Counted from the first letter of the stretch, positions 19,079-28,673 are shown. The stretch is DNA of 54,870 nt from Corallococcus interemptor (GCF_003668875.1 NZ_RAWM01000051.1:1-54870), one strand, 5' to 3'. The notes: generated from the sequence alone by a model not told the origin. Program-made: numbers and translations.

Positions 19079-20191
19079 ATGAACGCGCCCTTCAAAGCCC
19101 TGCCGGTGTGCCTGTCCCTGCTCCTGTCCGCGCCCGTGCAGGCCGCGCCGCCCGCCGCCGCCGCGCTCAAGCCCGGGCCCGGCCCCACCCGGTCCATCAG
19201 CGGCCCGTCCGACGCCGAGCGCTACGCGCGCCGCTGCCAGTCCCAGACGGCCCAGCGCATCGCCCGGCCCCAGGGCACCATGCTGTGGGGCACCAAGCGC
19301 AGCTGGGACCCGGAGAAGCCCACGGACGAGCGCACCAGCGTGCTCGTCTCCGTGGCGCTGGACGCCCCCCGGCAGGCGGAGGACGGGGTGAAGTCCCTGC
19401 GCTTCGAGCACGGCCGCCTGTGGGCCGTCCCCGCCCCCGAGGCCGGCGCGACGGCCAGCGACGTGGTGGGCACCGTGCTCCAGGGCACCGCCAGCGACGG
19501 CAAGCCCGTGGAGGTGGCCATCTGCGGCGCGGAGCCCGCGGCGGACGACGCCAGCCGCGTCTTCTATCGCATCGAGGCGTGGAACCCGGTGGCGCGCGAG
19601 TGGGAGAACCCCTGCGTCGCCCTGGACCGCTCGCCCGCGCCCCGCGCCCTCGCGGTGGGCGGCACGTGGGACGCGACCGGCGCGCACTCGGACGCGGCGG
19701 ACCGGGTGACCTTCGCGTGTGAGAACGGCGCCATCTCCAAGTGCATCCTCTGGGGCTACGCGCCGTGGGCCTCGCGCGACGGGCAGTCCCTGGCCGGCCT
19801 GCACCAGTCCTGCACCCGGCTGGCCCGCGCGGACTACTGCGGCAACGGCAAGAGCCACACGCGCCAGGACACCACCATCGACATCTACGACCGGCTGGGC
19901 GTGCTGGAGCGCGCCACCGAGGTGACGCGCGAGTGGGACCCGGCCAGGGGCTCCTTCGAGGCGGCCTGGGCACCGGACGGCGCCACCTGCCTGTCCCGCA
20001 CCCGCGACGGGCGCGCGCTGGAGGGCATCCTCGAGGAGTGCCCCGGCCGGTTCCAGGCCGCGGACACCGCGAGCGAGGGCACCCACGGCGAGGTGTGCAC
20101 GGTGCGCCGGGGCGACGTGAAGCCCGGGGCCGCGCTCCTGCGCAACCTGTCCTATGGCGCTCCGAAGGCGGAGCCCGCGCGGGTGCGGTAG
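19079..20191 (+). CDS. ADYC-domain secreted protein
   Basis: This 370-residue protein has a signal peptide (MNAPFKALPVCLSLLLSAPV, cut after AQAA-type residues near 22-24). The motif ADYCGNGKSHT at about residues 251-261 is the hallmark of the ADYC domain, a family named after it and common in myxobacteria. Conserved cysteines occur throughout (RRCQSQ, VAICGAE, FACENG, KCILWGY, HQSCTRL, EECPGRF, EVCTVRR), which suggests a disulphide-rich extracellular fold. The biochemical role of the domain is not known. The gene starts 58 bases after the giant membrane protein and may be co-transcribed with it. It converges on the sigma-like gene at 20195. Confidence 0.85.
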   Translation: MNAPFKALPVCLSLLLSAPVQAAPPAAAALKPGPGPTRSISGPSDAERYARRCQSQTAQRIARPQGTMLWGTKRSWDPEKPTDERTSVLVSVALDAPRQAEDGVKSLRFEHGRLWAVPAPEAGATASDVVGTVLQGTASDGKPVEVAICGAEPAADDASRVFYRIEAWNPVAREWENPCVALDRSPAPRALAVGGTWDATGAHSDAADRVTFACENGAISKCILWGYAPWASRDGQSLAGLHQSCTRLARADYCGNGKSHTRQDTTIDIYDRLGVLERATEVTREWDPARGSFEAAWAPDGATCLSRTRDGRALEGILEECPGRFQAADTASEGTHGEVCTVRRGDVKPGAALLRNLSYGAPKAEPARVR

Positions 20192-20194
20192 CGC

Positions 20195-21127
20195 TCAGCC
20201 TTCCTGGGGGGGCTCGCGCTTCTCATCGAGCAGCTGGCTGAGGGTCAAATCCAGCTGGCTGTCCACGAAGGCGATGAAGCTCTGGAAGTCCTCCGTGGAC
20301 AGGCCCAGCTGCTCCTGGAGGCGGCGCCGGGTCTCCGTGTAGACCTGCTGCTGCACCCGCTTCAGCCAGCGCGAGATGGTGGACTGGTTGACGCGGAAGA
20401 GCGGCGCCATCTCATACGTGGAGAGCCGGTCGGCGAAGTGGAGGCGGAGCAGATGGCGGTCCTCGGCCGACAACGTGGCGGCGGCCTCGCGCACGGCCTG
20501 GCGGAAGGCCGCGTGGTGGCGGCGCTTCATCACGTCCAGCTCCGGATCCAACCCCTGCGCGGGCAGCGCCTTGAACAGCTCCTCCGCGTCGTCCTCCGTG
20601 GAGGGCTTCTCCTGCCCGCGCAGCTTGTTCGCGATGCGGCTGGCGATGACCACCACCCAGCTCAACAGGCCGCCGCGCCCCGTGTAGTCCGCGATGGCGG
20701 GCGCCTGGCCGGCGTTGGCCACCAGCAGCTTCACGCCCACGCGCTGGCGGACCTCGTCGATCATCGCGTCGGGCTGGCGCAGGCTGCGCAGGCGCTCCGG
20801 CAGCCGGGCCAGGTAGTGGCGCTCCAGGGCCTCATGCGCGGCGGCGTGGCCCAGGAGGCACGCGCACGCGAGGTACAGCTCCGGCAGCGACAGGCCGGAG
20901 ACGAGCGGCGCGATGGGCGCGGTGGGGCTCGCCGGGGGAAGCCGCTCCGCGACGTGGGTGACGAAGCGCTCGGCGGGGACGGTGACGCCCGGCCAGCGGG
21001 CCTGCGCGTCCTCCCAGGCGCGCTGGAGCAGGGCGTCGAGTGCCGCGAAGTCCTCCGGCGAGGGGGCCACGAAGCGGGTCTTCGTATGCGAGAGGAAGGT
21101 CGCGGCCAGTGCGGGCACCTGGGACAT
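20195..21127 (-). CDS. Sigma-70-family-like transcription factor
   Basis: This 310-residue protein ends with a region-4-type helix-turn-helix (about residues 236-261, STYEMAPLFRVNQSTISRWLKRV). Before it is an RHLLRLHFADRLS helix typical of sigma region 4. The middle (about 120-200, with LLSWVVVIASRIANKLRG) corresponds to a divergent region 2. The N-terminal 110 residues are a lineage-type helical extension. It resembles a paralogous group of myxobacterial sigma-like regulators that are commonly encoded next to Ser/Thr kinases. Here the divergent neighbour is the kinase gene at 21257, so the two probably share a control region and a signalling pathway (inference). Confidence 0.8.
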   Translation of the reverse strand: MSQVPALAATFLSHTKTRFVAPSPEDFAALDALLQRAWEDAQARWPGVTVPAERFVTHVAERLPPASPTAPIAPLVSGLSLPELYLACACLLGHAAAHEALERHYLARLPERLRSLRQPDAMIDEVRQRVGVKLLVANAGQAPAIADYTGRGGLLSWVVVIASRIANKLRGQEKPSTEDDAEELFKALPAQGLDPELDVMKRRHHAAFRQAVREAAATLSAEDRHLLRLHFADRLSTYEMAPLFRVNQSTISRWLKRVQQQVYTETRRRLQEQLGLSTEDFQSFIAFVDSQLDLTLSQLLDEKREPPQEG

Positions 21128-21256
21128 GGCAACGCCATACCATGACGCGCTCCGGCCCGCTCTGCACGCGCGCCGCGCGCACGGTGCGGGACGTCCTGTC
21201 CGCGTGTGTCATTGAACGCCGCGTGCCACGTGGCTAGCGTCAGGTCTGGACTTTAC

Positions 21257-24200
21257 GTGAGCGCGCTCCCTTCCAGCTGCCTGACCGACGACATCCTGGT
21301 CGAGCTCCTCGAGGACCAGCTGACGGACGAGGCCCTGGCCGAGGTGCACCGCCACGCGGCCGGGTGCAACGAGTGCCGAGGCCTCCTGGCCACGCTCACG
21401 CCCGGCCTCCAGCGCTCGTCCGTGGAGGAGTGGGAGTCCTCCGGCTCGCGGGTGACGGACAAGCTGCCGCCGCCGGAGCCGGAGCCCTGGACGCCGCCGC
21501 AAGCGTTCGACGCGTTCCGCCTGGAGCGCCCGCTGGGCCGGGGCGGGATGGGCATCGTCTACCTGGCGCACGACACGTCGCTGGACCGGCGCGTGGCGGT
21601 GAAGTTCATGGCGTCCGCGCAGACGGATGAGCGCTTCCGCGACCTGTTCACCACGGAGGCCCGGGCGCTCGCGCGGCTGCAGCACACGAACATCGTCAGC
21701 GTCTTCAGCGTGGGCACGGTGGAGGGCCACCCGTACATCGTCTCAGAGTACGTCATCGGCGAGACGCTCGCGGAGCTGCCCCTGCCGGTGCCATGGCGCC
21801 GGGTGCTGTCGCTGGGCGTGGGCCTGGCGCGCGGGCTGGCGGCGGCGCACAAACAAGGCGTCCTCCACCGCGACCTGAAACCCTCCAACGCGCTCGTCAC
21901 GCGCGAGGGCGAGGTGAAGCTGCTCGACTTCGGCCTGGCCGAGCGCTTCGAGGTGGGCGCGGAGCTGGCGTCCGGCTCGCCGCTGCTCGTGGGCACCCTG
22001 CCCTACCTGGCGCCGGAGGTGCTGGCCGGCCATCCGGCCTCCGCCCGCAGCGACCTGTACGCCTTGGGCCTCATCCTCCATGAGCTGTGCACGGGCCAGG
22101 TGCCCCGCCGCACGTCGCGAAGGCCGGAGGACACGCCGCCCCGCGCCCCGCTGGGCCCGGAGGTGGACCCCGACTTCGCGGCCCTCATCCAGCGCGCGCT
22201 CGCGGTGGATCCGCAGGAGCGCATCGGTTCGGCGGAGGCGCTGAGCGAGGCGCTGGAGCAGCTGGAGCGCTCCATCGCGCCCGCGCCGCTGGCGGCCGGC
22301 AATCCCTACCGGGGCCTGGCGCCCTTCGCGGCGGAGCACCGGTCGCTCTTCTTCGGACGCGAGGGCGACATCCGCGCGGTGCTGGAGCGCCTGCGCACGC
22401 GGCCGCTGGTGCTCGTCGCGGGAGACTCCGGGACGGGCAAGTCGTCGCTGTGCCGCGCGGGGGTGCTGCCCCGGGTGGCGGCCGGAGACCTGGGCGACGG
22501 ACGGGAGCCGCACGTCGTCACGCTGTGGCCCGGCCACCGCCCGCTCGATGCGCTGGCCGCCGCGCTGGCGCCGGTGCTGGGGCGCCGGGAGTCGGAGCTC
22601 GCCGCCGCGCTCACGGACACGCCCGCGTGGCTGGGCCAGGCGCTGCGCGAGACGCATGGGCGCGGGCGGGGGCTCCTGCTCTTCATCGACCAGCTGGAGG
22701 AGCTGCTCACGCTCTCCGACCCCGTGCAGGCCGCGCACGTCACGCGCGTGCTGGGAGAGCTGGCCCTGCCGTCGCCCGGGGTGCACGTGCTGCTGGCCGT
22801 GCGCGGCGACTTCCTCACGCGCCTGTGCGCGCTGCCGGGCCTGGGGGAGGAGGCGGAGCGGGCGCTCTACATCCTCCGGCCCCTGTCGCCCGAGGGCGTG
22901 CGCGAGGCCATCATCGGCCCGGCGCGGGCGCGGGGCGTGGCCTTCGAGTCGCCGGAGCTGGTGCAGACGCTCACCGACTCCACGGCGCATGGCGTGGGCA
23001 GCCTCCCGCTGCTCCAGTTCGCGCTCGCCGAGCTGTGGGAGCGCCGGGACTCCGCGCGGGGCCGCATCACCCGCTCCGCGCTGGAGGCCATGGGCGGCGT
23101 GGCCGGCGCGCTGTCCCGGCACGCGGACGGCGTGCTCGCGCGCATGAGCCCGGCGGAAGCCGCGGCGGCGCGGCGGCTGCTGCTCCAGCTGGTGACGGCG
23201 GAGGGCACGCGCATCGAGCGGGGCGCGGAGGACCTGGCGGACGCGTCGGATGACGTGTCGCGCGCGGCGCTGCGCATGCTCGTGGAAGGACGGCTGCTGC
23301 ACACGCGCACGGTGAACGGCCTGCCGCGCTGGGAGATTGCCCACGAATCGCTCATCGCCAGCTGGGGCACGCTGCGCGACTGGCTGGACGACGACATCGG
23401 GCACCGCGTGCTGCGCAAGCGCGTGGAGGCGGCCAGCGCGGAGTGGGACCGCCTGCGCCGCGCCAACGAGGCCCTGTGGGGTCAGCGCCAGCTGGATGAA
23501 GTGCGGCTGTTGGACCCGGCCACGCTGGGCTCGCGCGAGCAGGCCTTCCTGGGCGCGTCCCACCGGGCCGTGCGGCGCGCGCGTTGGGGGCGGGGGCTCA
23601 CCGCGCTCGTGCTCGCGCTCGCCGTCCTCGCGTCCTACGGCGGGCTGCGGCTCCAGGCGTACCTGGAGGACTCGCGCTTCATCGCCGCGGAGCTGGGCGC
23701 CGCGAAGGAGGCCCTGGGCTCCGGCCGCACCCTGGTCGCCCGGGCGCTCGCGAGCCGCGAGGAGTCGCTGGCGATGTTCGACGGCCGGGCGCCCTCGTCC
23801 CTGGGCCCGGAGACGGCGACGGACGCCACGGGCCTGCGCGGCGCCGCGGAGAAGCGCTGGACGGAGACGCTGGCCCTGAGAGAGCAGGCGGAGGCCGCCT
23901 TCACCCGCGCCAGCCGGAGCCTGGAGCGAGGCCTGGACCGGGACCGCCACCACCCGGAGACGCGCCGGCTCATCGCGGAGGTGCTGTCCGAACGGGTGCT
24001 GCTCGCGGAGGCGTTCCACCAGCGCCAGGAGCGCGAGGCCTGGCTGCAACGCCTGGAGCAGGAGGTGGACTCCGCGAAGGAAGGCGCGGCGTCACTGCAG
24101 CGCTTCCGCGAGCCCGCGGAGCTGACGTTCGAGAGCACCCCACCCGGCGCCCACGTCTCCATCGCGCGCGTCATCCGGAGCGACGGGCCGTACCGCCGCG

Positions 24201-25186
24201 AAGCGCTGCCGGACACCGGCACCTCGCGCTTCGTCCTGCCGCAGGGCTCCTACCTGCTCCACGTCACGCAGCCGGGACGGGTGCCCGTGGACGTGCCGGT
24301 GTTCCTCACGCACGGCGCGCGCGAAGCCCTGCGCCTCACCCTGCCCACGCAGGTGCCGGAAGGCTATGTCTACATCCCGCAGGGCTGCTTCCTCCTGGGC
24401 AGCGCCGAACCGGAGGTGGTGCGCCGCTTCACCTTCAGCCCGCCCATGCACCGCTACTGCCTCACCGGCGGCTACCTGGTGGGCCGCGACGAGGTGACGT
24501 TCGGCGACTGGCTGACCTACCTGGACGACCTGCCCCCGGACGCGCCCGCGAGGCGCATCCTTGAGCAGCCGCACTTCGGCGACGGGGGCACCATCACGCT
24601 GCGCTGGAAGCAGGGCTCGGGCTGGGTCTTCACCTTCCACCGCACCCGCGAGGAGTTCCGCACCGCGAAGGAGGGCGAGCCCCTGCTCTACGCGGAGCGC
24701 ACCCGGCACGCGAGCGTGGACTGGAAGCGGCTGCCGCTGTCCGGCGTCTCCGCGCAGGACCTGGAGGGCTACTTCTACTGGCTCCACCGGACGAAGCGGC
24801 TGCCCGGCGCGCGCCTGTGCGGCCAGCATGAATGGGAGTACGCGGCCCGGGGCGCGGACGGCCGCCGCTATCCCCACGGCGACCAGCTCCAGCCGGACGA
24901 CGCCAACATCGACGCGACGTATGACCGGCGGCCGCTGGCCTTCGGACCGGACGCGGTGGGGACGCATCCCGCGTCGGTGAGCCCGTTCGGCCTGCGGGAC
25001 ATGGCGGGCAACGCCTATGAGCTCACGCGCTCCGTGACGCCGGAGTTCGGCAGCGTCGTGCTCCGGGGAGGCTCCTGGTATTACGACTCCTTCGTCGCGG
25101 CGAGCGCCGACCTCTCCCCCGGTGACGCCACCGCGCGGGACGTGCGCAGCGGCGTGCGCGTCTGCGCTTCCTTCGACCCGCGCTAG
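21257..25186 (+). CDS. Ser/Thr kinase with anti-sigma zinc finger, STAND ATPase and FGE-sulfatase domains
   Basis: The gene has no clear ATG start. GTG 21257 gives 1309 residues, and GTG 21206 is an alternative. Residues 31-40 hold an anti-sigma-type HxHxxxCxxC zinc finger. The kinase domain (about 82-335) has GRGGMGIVY, HRDLKPSN (about 204-211), DFGLAE and an APEV loop, so it should be active. A STAND ATPase follows, beginning NPYRGLAPF. It has Walker A GDSGTGKSS near 389 and Walker B LLLFIDQLEELL near 475. One membrane span lies at about 776-800, followed by a helical region and a PEGA-like segment. A C-terminal FGE-sulfatase (formylglycine-generating-like) domain at 1035-1309 has LRDMAGNAYELT and LRGGSWYY. 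It is probably a membrane receptor kinase partnered with the divergent sigma-like gene. Confidence 0.9.
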   Translation: MSALPSSCLTDDILVELLEDQLTDEALAEVHRHAAGCNECRGLLATLTPGLQRSSVEEWESSGSRVTDKLPPPEPEPWTPPQAFDAFRLERPLGRGGMGIVYLAHDTSLDRRVAVKFMASAQTDERFRDLFTTEARALARLQHTNIVSVFSVGTVEGHPYIVSEYVIGETLAELPLPVPWRRVLSLGVGLARGLAAAHKQGVLHRDLKPSNALVTREGEVKLLDFGLAERFEVGAELASGSPLLVGTLPYLAPEVLAGHPASARSDLYALGLILHELCTGQVPRRTSRRPEDTPPRAPLGPEVDPDFAALIQRALAVDPQERIGSAEALSEALEQLERSIAPAPLAAGNPYRGLAPFAAEHRSLFFGREGDIRAVLERLRTRPLVLVAGDSGTGKSSLCRAGVLPRVAAGDLGDGREPHVVTLWPGHRPLDALAAALAPVLGRRESELAAALTDTPAWLGQALRETHGRGRGLLLFIDQLEELLTLSDPVQAAHVTRVLGELALPSPGVHVLLAVRGDFLTRLCALPGLGEEAERALYILRPLSPEGVREAIIGPARARGVAFESPELVQTLTDSTAHGVGSLPLLQFALAELWERRDSARGRITRSALEAMGGVAGALSRHADGVLARMSPAEAAAARRLLLQLVTAEGTRIERGAEDLADASDDVSRAALRMLVEGRLLHTRTVNGLPRWEIAHESLIASWGTLRDWLDDDIGHRVLRKRVEAASAEWDRLRRANEALWGQRQLDEVRLLDPATLGSREQAFLGASHRAVRRARWGRGLTALVLALAVLASYGGLRLQAYLEDSRFIAAELGAAKEALGSGRTLVARALASREESLAMFDGRAPSSLGPETATDATGLRGAAEKRWTETLALREQAEAAFTRASRSLERGLDRDRHHPETRRLIAEVLSERVLLAEAFHQRQEREAWLQRLEQEVDSAKEGAASLQRFREPAELTFESTPPGAHVSIARVIRSDGPYRREALPDTGTSRFVLPQGSYLLHVTQPGRVPVDVPVFLTHGAREALRLTLPTQVPEGYVYIPQGCFLLGSAEPEVVRRFTFSPPMHRYCLTGGYLVGRDEVTFGDWLTYLDDLPPDAPARRILEQPHFGDGGTITLRWKQGSGWVFTFHRTREEFRTAKEGEPLLYAERTRHASVDWKRLPLSGVSAQDLEGYFYWLHRTKRLPGARLCGQHEWEYAARGADGRRYPHGDQLQPDDANIDATYDRRPLAFGPDAVGTHPASVSPFGLRDMAGNAYELTRSVTPEFGSVVLRGGSWYYDSFVAASADLSPGDATARDVRSGVRVCASFDPR

Positions 25187-25701
25187 CCGGGCACGTACAC
25201 GCGGTTCTGGATGCCGTCCTCGGTGACGTGGCGGTCCAGGCGCATCCCCAGCCGCTCCGCCACGCGGATGGACGCGGAGTTGTTCGGGTGGATGATGGCC
25301 ACCAGCGGCACGTGCGGCAGGTACCGGGCCGCCAGCGACAGGGCGAGCCGGGACGCCTCCGTCGCGAACCCGGAGCCCCACGTCTCGGGCGCGAAGCGGT
25401 AGGCCAGGTTGAGCACGCGCTGGCCCTCCAGCTCCTTGTAGCGCAGGCCGCTCAGGCCCACGACGACGCCGGGCGCGTCCAGCCGCTCCACCAGCCAGTA
25501 ACCCACGCCGTCGCGCGCCCAGTCCTCCAGCCAGAGGCCCAGGATGCGCCGCGCATCGTCGAGCGTCTCCATGTAGCCACGGCGGCTGTAGCGATTGGTC
25601 GTTGGATCCGAATGGAGGGTGAAGACCGCGTCCAGATCGCTTTCGTGAACGGCGCGGAGCAGCAGTCTGTCGGTGGTCGTGCGTGCGTAATCCCGGAGCA
25701 T
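25183..25701 (-). CDS. GNAT-family N-acetyltransferase (RimJ/RimL type)
   Basis: ATG 25701 gives 172 residues. The protein starts with TTTDRLLLRAVHESDLDAVF, the usual beta-1/alpha-1 of RimJ/RimL-type acetyltransferases. The acetyl-CoA loop segment is ETWGSGFATEASRLAL at about residues 110-125. NNSASIRVAERLGM near the end is the conserved helix and beta-bulge. The acceptor is unknown. Its TAG stop shares a CTAG palindrome with the stop of the convergent kinase gene. Confidence 0.88.
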   Translation of the reverse strand: MLRDYARTTTDRLLLRAVHESDLDAVFTLHSDPTTNRYSRRGYMETLDDARRILGLWLEDWARDGVGYWLVERLDAPGVVVGLSGLRYKELEGQRVLNLAYRFAPETWGSGFATEASRLALSLAARYLPHVPLVAIIHPNNSASIRVAERLGMRLDRHVTEDGIQNRVYVPG

Positions 25702-25711
25702 GCCGGGCAGT

Positions 25712-26752
25712 CTAGGTGAACCAGGCCCAGTCCAGGTCCTCCAGCGGCGGGAGCCAGCCCCCGCGACGCCGGGTGATGATCTCCTCACGCCAGGTCTCCC
25801 GCCCGCCAGGGATGGGCCAGGCGCGCGAGACGGTTCCCTTCGGGTCGGGCGTGAAGCTGTGCACGAGCATGCGGTTGACGCGCTCGACCGTCTGGGGCGT
25901 CGCGCCGGCGCGCAGCTGGAACTCCGCGCTGAACAGGGCGCCCTCCTCGCGGACGCTGTTCCTGAGGCGGGGCGGGTCGATGTACGGCCACAGGCCCAGC
26001 AGCGGCGGCTCCACGCCTTCGAGCAGCGCCGCGTGCAGCCGGTCATGGCCATCCAGCACCAGCCACTTCGCCAGGATGTCCACGTACAGCAGCAGCACGG
26101 GCGGCAGCGTTCCGTCCCGCGCGCGCTTGCGCCAGCTCTTCACCCGCCCGTCCTCGGGTGAAGAGGGCACGCGCAGCGCGAGCACGGCGCCCGGACGTTG
26201 CTCCGGCACCGTCTCCCACCAGTCCTCCTTCCACGCGGTGGGGAACGACGTCACGGCGGACAGCGAGTGCGGCGGCATCGGCGGCTGACCGAAGCCCCAC
26301 TCCATGGGGGAGACCGGATGCCGCTCCGCCTTCTGGGCGGGGATGGCGCGCACGGGGCGCAGACACCAGTGGCCGGCGTGCAGCACCGGCAGCGGGGCCT
26401 CCACGAGCGCGCGCGCCACCCGCCAGTCCCAGGCCTCCCACCAGGCGCCGGTGCCGGGCGCGGCCTCCACGGCCCGGACGTCCGGCGCGGACAGGGGCGG
26501 CAGGACCTGGGGAAACAGGGCCGCTCCCCGGAGGAAGAGGGCGCGGTCCCAGTACGCGTCGATGCGGGTCCACAGCAGCGTCTGGCTCCCGCCGCGCAGG
26601 CGGATCCGGTAGTCCCGCGTCGCGTCCAGGTGCAGGGCGGGACGCCGCGTCCAGCGGCTAGCGGCGGGCACGTGCAGGAGCAGGCCGGGCCCCGGGGTCT
26701 CCAGTCCCCAGGACCGCGTGTCGTCCGCGACGATGGAGACTCCTGGATTCAT
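25712..26752 (-). CDS. Hypothetical protein with a ParB-like DGHDRL motif
   Basis: ATG 26752 gives 346 residues. The frame is open further upstream to 26818, but that extension is Arg-rich and lacks a ribosome site. The protein is Trp- and Pro-rich, with no signal peptide. Near residue 235 it contains LAKWLVLDGHDRLHAALLEG. This is reminiscent of the DGHHR box of ParB/sulfiredoxin-type nucleotide-binding folds, but nothing else confirms that link. It ends ten bases before the start of the GNAT gene, so the two are probably co-transcribed. Confidence 0.6.
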   Translation of the reverse strand: MNPGVSIVADDTRSWGLETPGPGLLLHVPAASRWTRRPALHLDATRDYRIRLRGGSQTLLWTRIDAYWDRALFLRGAALFPQVLPPLSAPDVRAVEAAPGTGAWWEAWDWRVARALVEAPLPVLHAGHWCLRPVRAIPAQKAERHPVSPMEWGFGQPPMPPHSLSAVTSFPTAWKEDWWETVPEQRPGAVLALRVPSSPEDGRVKSWRKRARDGTLPPVLLLYVDILAKWLVLDGHDRLHAALLEGVEPPLLGLWPYIDPPRLRNSVREEGALFSAEFQLRAGATPQTVERVNRMLVHSFTPDPKGTVSRAWPIPGGRETWREEIITRRRGGWLPPLEDLDWAWFT

Positions 26753-26885
26753 GCGCCGGGAGCGTACTCCGGAGCAGGCCCGTGCCGCCGGCCGCCCGCC
26801 AGGCATGCGGCCATGCACGGCCGCCCGCCTCCCCCTGCCCTTCCAGGCCGTCCGCCTCCACCTTGAGGGCAGGAGGTGATGCGCG

Positions 26886-27167
26886 ATGGCGGACCGGATT
26901 CTCGAGAAGCAGCATGAGCACGAGCGAGAGCAGGAGCGTGAGCGGCTTCGTGCGGAGGAGCAGAAGGACCTGGAGGTGGAGGCGCATCGCGGCGCCCGTC
27001 CCCTGGAGGGCTTCGCGGGAGGCCATACGACGTGGACCGGTGACCAGGACGACGAGGCCGCGGCCCGCGTACACGCCGGTGACGCCGAGGCCTCCCAGGA
27101 GGCCAGTGAGCGGCAGGCCCGGCTGGAGCCGCCCGAGGACGAGGACGACTCCCTCCGCCGCGAGTAG
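26886..27167 (+). CDS. Small highly charged protein
   Basis: A near-perfect Shine-Dalgarno sequence (AGGAGGTGAT) lies just upstream of ATG 26886. The 93-residue product is rich in Glu, Arg, Asp and His, and its first 40 residues form a charged helix (EKQHEHEREQERERLR). No Cys and no hydrophobic core is visible, so it may be largely disordered. It is flanked by convergent and divergent genes and stands alone. Function is unknown; the strong ribosome site argues that it is a real gene. Confidence 0.65.
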   Translation: MADRILEKQHEHEREQERERLRAEEQKDLEVEAHRGARPLEGFAGGHTTWTGDQDDEAAARVHAGDAEASQEASERQARLEPPEDEDDSLRRE

Positions 27168-27176
27168 CCGCCGGAC

Positions 27177-28673
27177 TCAGGGCGCGCAGTAGCGAAGCGA
27201 GTGGAAGGCGTAGGTCCGGGGATTGTCCGTCCCGGTCCTCAGGAGGGCTCCCATCCAGCCTCCGGGAAGCTCATGCAGCCGCACCGCGGCGCCCTGAAGA
27301 TAGATGGGCAGTGGTGTGGGGCCCGGAGTCCAATCCGTCATGACGCCGGACGGGCTCAAGCCCCAGAGCCGTCCATTCCAGGGCGCGTAGGGACCGCTCG
27401 GGATGACATCCCCGACGTTCGTGGCGAGCCAGGCCAGCTGGAGCCCCCGGGAGGTGACCGTGGCGCCAAACGCCGCGGACTGGCTCCACGTCACGGGCGT
27501 CAGCGTCTCGGACATCTTCGGTTCGAAGAGTGACCGCAGCTGATGGATCCGGGGCGTGTGCCCATCCGGTTCGCGGTAGAGCAACGTCGGCTCCCATCCG
27601 CTGCCGCCGGCTCCTGGCGCCATCAGCAGCTTGGGGATGGCCATGTACGCCACGGGGAAGACTCGCTCTTCTCCCACGGCGCCCAGCTCCCGGTCCCAAC
27701 GCCGCATCCGGAACCACGACTTTTCGCGCTCCCCACCATCCTCGTGAATCGTGACGAGGAAGCCCCCATCCTCCAGGCCCAGCACCGCGGGCGAGGAGAA
27801 ACGGAAGGTGTCCGACTTGAACAACACCCGGGGCTCGGCCAGGACCTGTCCGTCCGCGTCGACGATCATGCCCCGCACCTCGCGGACATCGAGGGCATCA
27901 ACGATCCAGACCACGGCGATCCGCGCTCCATCCACGGATGCCGCCACGCGCGCCGCGCCCCCCCAGCCCCCAAAGTACCGGGACTGCTCGAACAGGACGA
28001 CGCCTTCGGGAGCGCCGAGCGGAACGCCCTGCTCATCCAGATACACGAGGTGTCCCTGAGCAAAGGAGGAGCCCGACTGGGAATGATTCGCCGTGAAGTA
28101 GAGCGCCAGCCCGCGCGAGGTGCGCAGCAACTGGACCTGCGTGATGGGCGACGAAGCTGCATCCAACGGGATGAGCGATGTGCCTCGCAGGCCCAGGGAC
28201 TCGTCGAACCGGAGGACCTTGATGCCCTCCGAGCTGTCGATGTAGGTCATCAGGAAGCCCCCTGCCACGGGCAGGCTGTCCACCGAGTCATCGTCGGCCA
28301 CGAAGTTCGTCGCGATGACATCCGTCCACGTCGACGGATCCGTCACCCCGTCGCAATCGTTGTCCAGACCATCGCAGCGCGTCTCCGCGGCCTCGTAGTC
28401 CGTGCCGTAGGAGCGCGCCGTGCACACGGGCTCATAGGCCCCGTCCACCCACGCGCGCTTCGCTCCCGCGCACACGCCCTGGGTCTTCTCGCAGGGAAGG
28501 CCCTCCGCGATGCCACTGTCAGGCGTTCCCGCGTCGTCCGTGACGCCCGCGTCGCTCCGGGTGCCCGCATCCACCTGCGTGCCCGCGTCCCGCTCCGGCT
28601 CCGACGGGCTCGTGGAGGATCCACAGCCCACCAGCCACAGGGCCAGCACCAACGACTTCATCCGCGATTGCAT
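27177..28673 (-). CDS. MopE-type putative metal-binding lipoprotein
   Basis: The 498-residue protein starts at ATG 28673 (ATG 28661 is possible) with a lipoprotein signal ending ALWLVGC (Cys17). An Asp/Ala/Gly/Thr-rich linker follows (residues 27-55). The motif CDGLDNDCDGVTD at 100-112 is the putative metal-binding motif shared with MopE-like proteins. The remaining 380 residues form repeated beta strands with patterns such as FVADDDSVDSLPVAGGFLMTY and LEDGGFLVTIHED, suggesting a beta-propeller. It is likely exported to the outer membrane. No enzymatic role is evident. Confidence 0.8.
   Translation of the reverse strand: MQSRMKSLVLALWLVGCGSSTSPSEPERDAGTQVDAGTRSDAGVTDDAGTPDSGIAEGLPCEKTQGVCAGAKRAWVDGAYEPVCTARSYGTDYEAAETRCDGLDNDCDGVTDPSTWTDVIATNFVADDDSVDSLPVAGGFLMTYIDSSEGIKVLRFDESLGLRGTSLIPLDAASSPITQVQLLRTSRGLALYFTANHSQSGSSFAQGHLVYLDEQGVPLGAPEGVVLFEQSRYFGGWGGAARVAASVDGARIAVVWIVDALDVREVRGMIVDADGQVLAEPRVLFKSDTFRFSSPAVLGLEDGGFLVTIHEDGGEREKSWFRMRRWDRELGAVGEERVFPVAYMAIPKLLMAPGAGGSGWEPTLLYREPDGHTPRIHQLRSLFEPKMSETLTPVTWSQSAAFGATVTSRGLQLAWLATNVGDVIPSGPYAPWNGRLWGLSPSGVMTDWTPGPTPLPIYLQGAAVRLHELPGGWMGALLRTGTDNPRTYAFHSLRYCAP

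Noticed and set aside
21743-24049. Long antisense open frame opposite the receptor kinase
   Set aside because: Its composition is that of a frame shadow, and the plus-strand kinase motifs explain the region fully.
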